Assembly: GCA_016932415.1 (NCBI GenBank)
Contig: JAFGCX010000018.1
Location: forward strand, 86,682-150,681
DNA length: 64,000 bases
Source: Candidatus Krumholzibacteriota bacterium
Lineage (GTDB): Bacteria; Krumholzibacteriota; Krumholzibacteriia; Krumholzibacteriales; Krumholzibacteriaceae
Direction of reading: 5' to 3'
This document shows positions 60,902-64,000 of the stretch, piece by piece. Numbering within the stretch: the first letter of the stretch is position 1; the number at the start of each line of letters is the position of its first letter. Position numbers and translations under genes: made by a program. The notes beneath the pieces are model-generated. The model saw only the letters and a list, made by a program, of their open reading frames with translations. It ran no database searches and was not told the origin of the DNA.

Positions 60902-63640
60902 TTATTCGATGCCGGACAACTCGGTCGTGACCGTACCGCCGCCAGCCATAGCGGGGAGCTGGGTGACCGATCTTACCATCAGTTTCGAAGCGGAGTTCTC
61001 AAAATAATATGTCCCTCCGCCGGGCTCGCCGTCGAGCCTGCGGACCTCTACCTTGAAAGCCTCGAATGAACCGGCTGGAACTGTGACGTTCTCTATGCCG
61101 GTGACTTCAAGTGAGAATGGATTGACCGACTGGCTCAGCAGATCGAAGGTCCTGAAGGTGACCTTGTACCCTGTCTTGAGTGGAAGAGCCGATATCGCCA
61201 TGTTCAAGGCGGCGTCGCTTCCGAAGACGGGAGCATCGAGTTCCATCTTGACAGGCATCTTGCGGCCGCCCATGTTTATGCTGCCGTCGATCGCCGTTTC
61301 TGAATAATTCACTGTCACGGCGACCGGGCCCTGTTTCAGGCCGCGATATACGGGCAGAAGCGATTCGGCATCGACCATCATCGTATCTATAGCCGATCCG
61401 GCGGCGCTCGATTGCTCCGACACCATCCGCCAGACTTTCCGCTCACCGAACTTTGCCTGCGACAGAACCATGGATTCCTCTATTTCGATGTCCTGTCCCT
61501 GCATCTGTGTGACAGCTTTGTAGGCAAGTTTTACCGGTTTGATGATCGAGGGGTCGACCTTGGGAAGAGGAGCTTTTTTCGCTTCCTCAAGCCCGCTTTC
61601 AGGCTTGGTAAGCTCGACAGTCTCCACAGGCACCCACATTCCATCGAGGCTTTCCTGGATGTCATCGGGGACATCTGGCTGGTAGCGTCCGCCTATATGT
61701 CTGGCGAAGAACTTTTCCTGCGCCACCCTGAACGCGGTTCTGTTTTCCCTGCCGAGGAAACCGTGGCCCTCATCGTCAGCCATGAGATACTCGACATCCC
61801 TGCCGAGGTCGCGCATCGCGATGACGATCTGTTCCGCTTCGGGCTTCTTGCAGCGAGGATCGTTTCCGCCCTGGACTACGAGCAGGGGAGCCTTGATCTT
61901 GTCGGCGGAGAAGAGAGGCGACTGCCTCTTTAGGCGTTCTATATCCTCGGGGTTCTCGGGATTTCCCACATGTTCGTCGAAGAACTTCCTCGCCGTCTCC
62001 CAGTACGCCGGGATGGAGCTCAGAAGGGTCAGGATATTCGAGACGCCGACATAATCCACACCGCAGCAATAGATATCGGGAGTGAACGCGAGGCCGGCGA
62101 GGGTGGCGTAACCGCCGTACGATCCTCCGTAGATCGCCACCTTTGAAGGATCGGCTATTCCCTCGTCGATAAGATACTGCACCCCGTCGGTGATGTCGTG
62201 CTGCATCTCATCGCCCCATTTTTTCTTGCCGGCGTTGAAGAAGGCCTTGCCGTACCCGGTCGATGAACGGAAGTTCATCTGGAAGACGGCGTATCCCCTG
62301 TTGGCGAGGAACTGGGCTTCGGGGTTATAACCCCAGCTGTCCCTTGCCCACGGACCGCCGTGCGGGTTGACGATTACGGGAAGGTTCTTCGCCTTGACAC
62401 CCTTGGGAACGGTGAGATATCCGTGAATCGTGAGGCCGTCGCGGGTCTTGTACTTTATCGGCTGCATCTTCGCCAAGTGCTCGCTTGGAAGATCCGGGCG
62501 GGGCCTGTAAAGGAATTCGGTCTTTCCCGTTTCCATATCATAGAGATAAGCGACTCCGGGGTTGATATCGCTCGTAACCGCGACGATGAAATAGCGATCG
62601 TCCGATGTCGATGAACCGAGGAAGAGGTCCCCGTCACCGATCTCTTTTTTAAGGTCTTTTTTAAGCTGCTTGTAAGCTTTTTCGAACTTTTTATCTTTCC
62701 AGTATATGCGGAGCCTGTCTCCTTCATATGTCGTGGCGATCAATTCATCGGTTACGTTAGAGAAGAGGGTCCCGCCGAAATCGACCTCTTTTTCAGGGTC
62801 GGTCTCTATAAGCTCCTCCTTGCCGGTTTCCGGGTCAAAGAGGACAAGGCGGCTGAGATCGTTCTCGTCTCCTCTGTTGGTAGCCATGTAGGCGCGTTTC
62901 CCGTCCTTGTGGAAACGAATGATCCCCGCGGACTCCTCGTTTGTCGTGACATAGACCGAAGTGAGGTCCTTGCCGTCGACGCGGAAGTATTCGTTTCCTC
63001 CATCGTCGGTCTCTTTCGAGGCGAGCCTGAGGTTGCCGTCGAGATCGAATACGAAGCTGTTCAGTCCCTGCGTATTTTCCCAGATCAACTCGCGCTCGCC
63101 TGTGGAGATCGTCAGGCGGTAGAGATCATGATACCTTTCGTCGCGGTCGTTGAGGCCGATGTAGATGATATCGGGAGTCTTCCTGGGAAACGCGTAGAGG
63201 GCGACCCTGATGCCGTCGATAGGTGTCAGGTCCCTCGCGGGAGGGACGCCGAGAGATTCATCTATCCTGTCTGTCGGGTCGATGACATAGGCGTGGAAAT
63301 TCTCATCTCCGCCCTTGTCCTGGATATAGAACAGGTATTTGCCGTCCTCGGTCCATCCGTAACGGATGACGGGGCGGGTCGTGTCGGCGCTCATCGGGCG
63401 GGCCGCGTCGAACGGCTCGTCGAAATTCTTTACCCAGATATTGAGCTGGCCTTTGTAGGTCTTGAGGAAAGATATGAATCTGCCGTCTGGCGATATCTGT
63501 CCCCTGGCGATCTCCGGGTCGCCGAAGAAGACGTCGCGGTCGATTATCGGCGGAAGCTTGTCGAGATAATTGAGCTTCTCCGCCAATAGATTTCCTGAAA
63601 GAAGGCTTATCGCCAACATCAGCATAAGGACTTTCCGCAT
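60902..63640 (-). CDS. Exported S9 prolyl-oligopeptidase-family peptidase with extra C-terminal domain
   Basis: A 912-residue exported serine peptidase; the usual S9 length is about 650-700. AGGAGG is six bases before the ATG and a signal peptide follows (VLMLMLAISLLSGNLLA). A beta-propeller (about 30-390) precedes the alpha/beta-hydrolase domain with VNPHGGPWARDSWGYN, Ser in GGSYGGYATLAG (near 505), Asp in GGNDPRC (near 594) and His in DDEGHGF (near 626), so the triad is intact. From about 700 a second domain begins (IIKPVKLAYKAVTQMQGQDI ... FRTFDLLSQSVNPFSLEVTG ... VPAGSFEAFKVEV), resembling DUF3108-like periplasmic beta domains. The protein probably degrades peptides in the periplasm. Confidence 0.9.
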   Translation of the reverse strand: MRKVLMLMLAISLLSGNLLAEKLNYLDKLPPIIDRDVFFGDPEIARGQISPDGRFISFLKTYKGQLNIWVKNFDEPFDAARPMSADTTRPVIRYGWTEDGKYLFYIQDKGGDENFHAYVIDPTDRIDESLGVPPARDLTPIDGIRVALYAFPRKTPDIIYIGLNDRDERYHDLYRLTISTGERELIWENTQGLNSFVFDLDGNLRLASKETDDGGNEYFRVDGKDLTSVYVTTNEESAGIIRFHKDGKRAYMATNRGDENDLSRLVLFDPETGKEELIETDPEKEVDFGGTLFSNVTDELIATTYEGDRLRIYWKDKKFEKAYKQLKKDLKKEIGDGDLFLGSSTSDDRYFIVAVTSDINPGVAYLYDMETGKTEFLYRPRPDLPSEHLAKMQPIKYKTRDGLTIHGYLTVPKGVKAKNLPVIVNPHGGPWARDSWGYNPEAQFLANRGYAVFQMNFRSSTGYGKAFFNAGKKKWGDEMQHDITDGVQYLIDEGIADPSKVAIYGGSYGGYATLAGLAFTPDIYCCGVDYVGVSNILTLLSSIPAYWETARKFFDEHVGNPENPEDIERLKRQSPLFSADKIKAPLLVVQGGNDPRCKKPEAEQIVIAMRDLGRDVEYLMADDEGHGFLGRENRTAFRVAQEKFFARHIGGRYQPDVPDDIQESLDGMWVPVETVELTKPESGLEEAKKAPLPKVDPSIIKPVKLAYKAVTQMQGQDIEIEESMVLSQAKFGERKVWRMVSEQSSAAGSAIDTMMVDAESLLPVYRGLKQGPVAVTVNYSETAIDGSINMGGRKMPVKMELDAPVFGSDAALNMAISALPLKTGYKVTFRTFDLLSQSVNPFSLEVTGIENVTVPAGSFEAFKVEVRRLDGEPGGGTYYFENSASKLMVRSVTQLPAMAGGGTVTTELSGIE

Positions 63641-63868
63641 CTAGGTTCCTCCTTTGCGGTATGGATTGAGGTGTAGCTGGCAAAAAAAGATCAACGATTT
63701 ATCCTGTACCCATTAATAACGTCGTATCTGCCAGATAGTTTCAAGTAAATTACATCGAAAAGCCTGTTTTATTCAACTGATTACTTTTTCGCGGCTGAAG
63801 CGCCCCTGTTTCCGGATCGGTGAAGGGATCGGATTTTTCCGGAAGCAACGGCCGGACGATACCTTTTC

Positions 63869-63897
63869 TTTACTTTTCAGCGGCGGGAGTCTATATT
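63869..63897 (+). promoter_or_regulatory. Promoter of ssrA
   Basis: TTTACT (63869-63874), a 17-base spacer and TATATT (63892-63897). The mature RNA end at 63916 would be produced by 5' processing. The rest of the 275-base gap after the S9 gene shows only a TATCTG-C-CAGATA palindrome (63725-63737). Confidence 0.55.
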
Positions 63898-63915
63898 TAT
63901 GGTGCTTCAACCGAT

Positions 63916-64000
63916 GGGGGCGAATGGATTCGACGGGGATAGAGGAAGCAGGAGAAGCGTGCCGAGGTGCCATCACCCTCGTAAATCAGGTGGAAAAACA
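63916..64000 (+). ncRNA. ssrA: tmRNA (ssrA), 5' part, cut by window end
   Basis: Transfer-messenger RNA that rescues stalled ribosomes. The conserved 5' end GGGGGCGAATGGATTCGACG is present from 63916, matching the acceptor-arm and D-arm analogue of one-piece tmRNA. GTGCCGAGGTGCC and CCTCGTAAATC, the early helix and pseudoknot region before the tag reading frame, follow. The tag peptide and 3' half lie beyond the window. Confidence 0.95.

Noticed and set aside
1-64000. CRISPR array, tRNA, rRNA or insertion sequence
   Set aside because: No regularly spaced direct repeats, cloverleaf, rRNA segment, transposase motif or terminal inverted repeats were seen. A tool-based scan for tRNA would be decisive.

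Overview
The window looks like chromosomal DNA from an uncultured, Gram-negative, moderately GC-rich bacterium, probably of the Fibrobacteres-Chlorobi-Bacteroidetes (FCB) side of the tree (a Krumholzibacteriota/Eisenbacteria-like lineage would fit). The main reason is that six large secreted proteins share a C-terminal NPFNP...VYDVSGR...SGIYFYxL...KMxLLR tail of the type IX-like/FlgD-Ig class. Outer-membrane and periplasmic families (RND efflux, OmpA lipoprotein, S9 peptidase) and many sigma-54 regulators agree with this. The lineage is an inference. There is no rRNA, tRNA, CRISPR array or recognisable insertion sequence; the only RNA gene is the 5' part of tmRNA (ssrA) at the right edge.

Layout. 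1-3.9 kb: heavy-metal RND efflux (adaptor end plus pump). 4.1-8.7 kb: three secreted proteins, two with sorting tails. 8.8-9.5 kb: rubredoxin plus a ferritin-like diiron protein under a promoter overlapped by an inverted repeat. 9.7-11.9 kb: MFS exporter and an FGE-domain lipoprotein. 11.9-20.1 kb (minus strand): clpB, a hybrid histidine kinase, a degenerate dCTP-deaminase-like protein, a membrane-anchored PAS/sigma-54 activator, and a duplicated zinc-ribbon protein. 20.7-24.7 kb: two coupled DUF3857/transglutaminase-like proteins, the second with a disrupted catalytic triad. 24.7-26.8 kb (minus): two-subunit ADP-forming acyl-CoA synthetase.

27.1-38.2 kb is the most unusual part, a signalling island: PEGA protein, membrane P-loop ATPase with external PEGA repeats, Ser/Thr kinase fused to a related P-loop ATPase, a solute-binding-protein-like lipoprotein, an NtrY-type histidine kinase, a sigma-54 response regulator, and a TPR lipoprotein preceded by two TGTCC-N4-GGACA palindromes and a -24/-12 promoter. 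The arrangement suggests an envelope-sensing circuit whose output gene is next door.

38.4-39.8 kb: ferritin-like protein and methyltransferase. 39.8-51.8 kb: four large surface proteins with sorting tails, including a C39-like cysteine-peptidase-domain protein, a three-cohesin-like protein, and a 1619-residue six-repeat beta-helix protein carrying a dockerin. 52-55 kb: OmpA-type lipoprotein and a beta-propeller protein. 55.3-59.4 kb (minus): a polysaccharide locus (cellulose-synthase-like GT2 with PilZ domains, GT39-like membrane transferase, small exported protein), divergent from an HDOD gene. 60.6-64 kb: a small Cys-containing protein, an S9 peptidase with an extra C-terminal domain, and ssrA.

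All calls come from reading the sequence. Start codons were moved from the longest frame where a Shine-Dalgarno sequence or signal peptide supported a later start.
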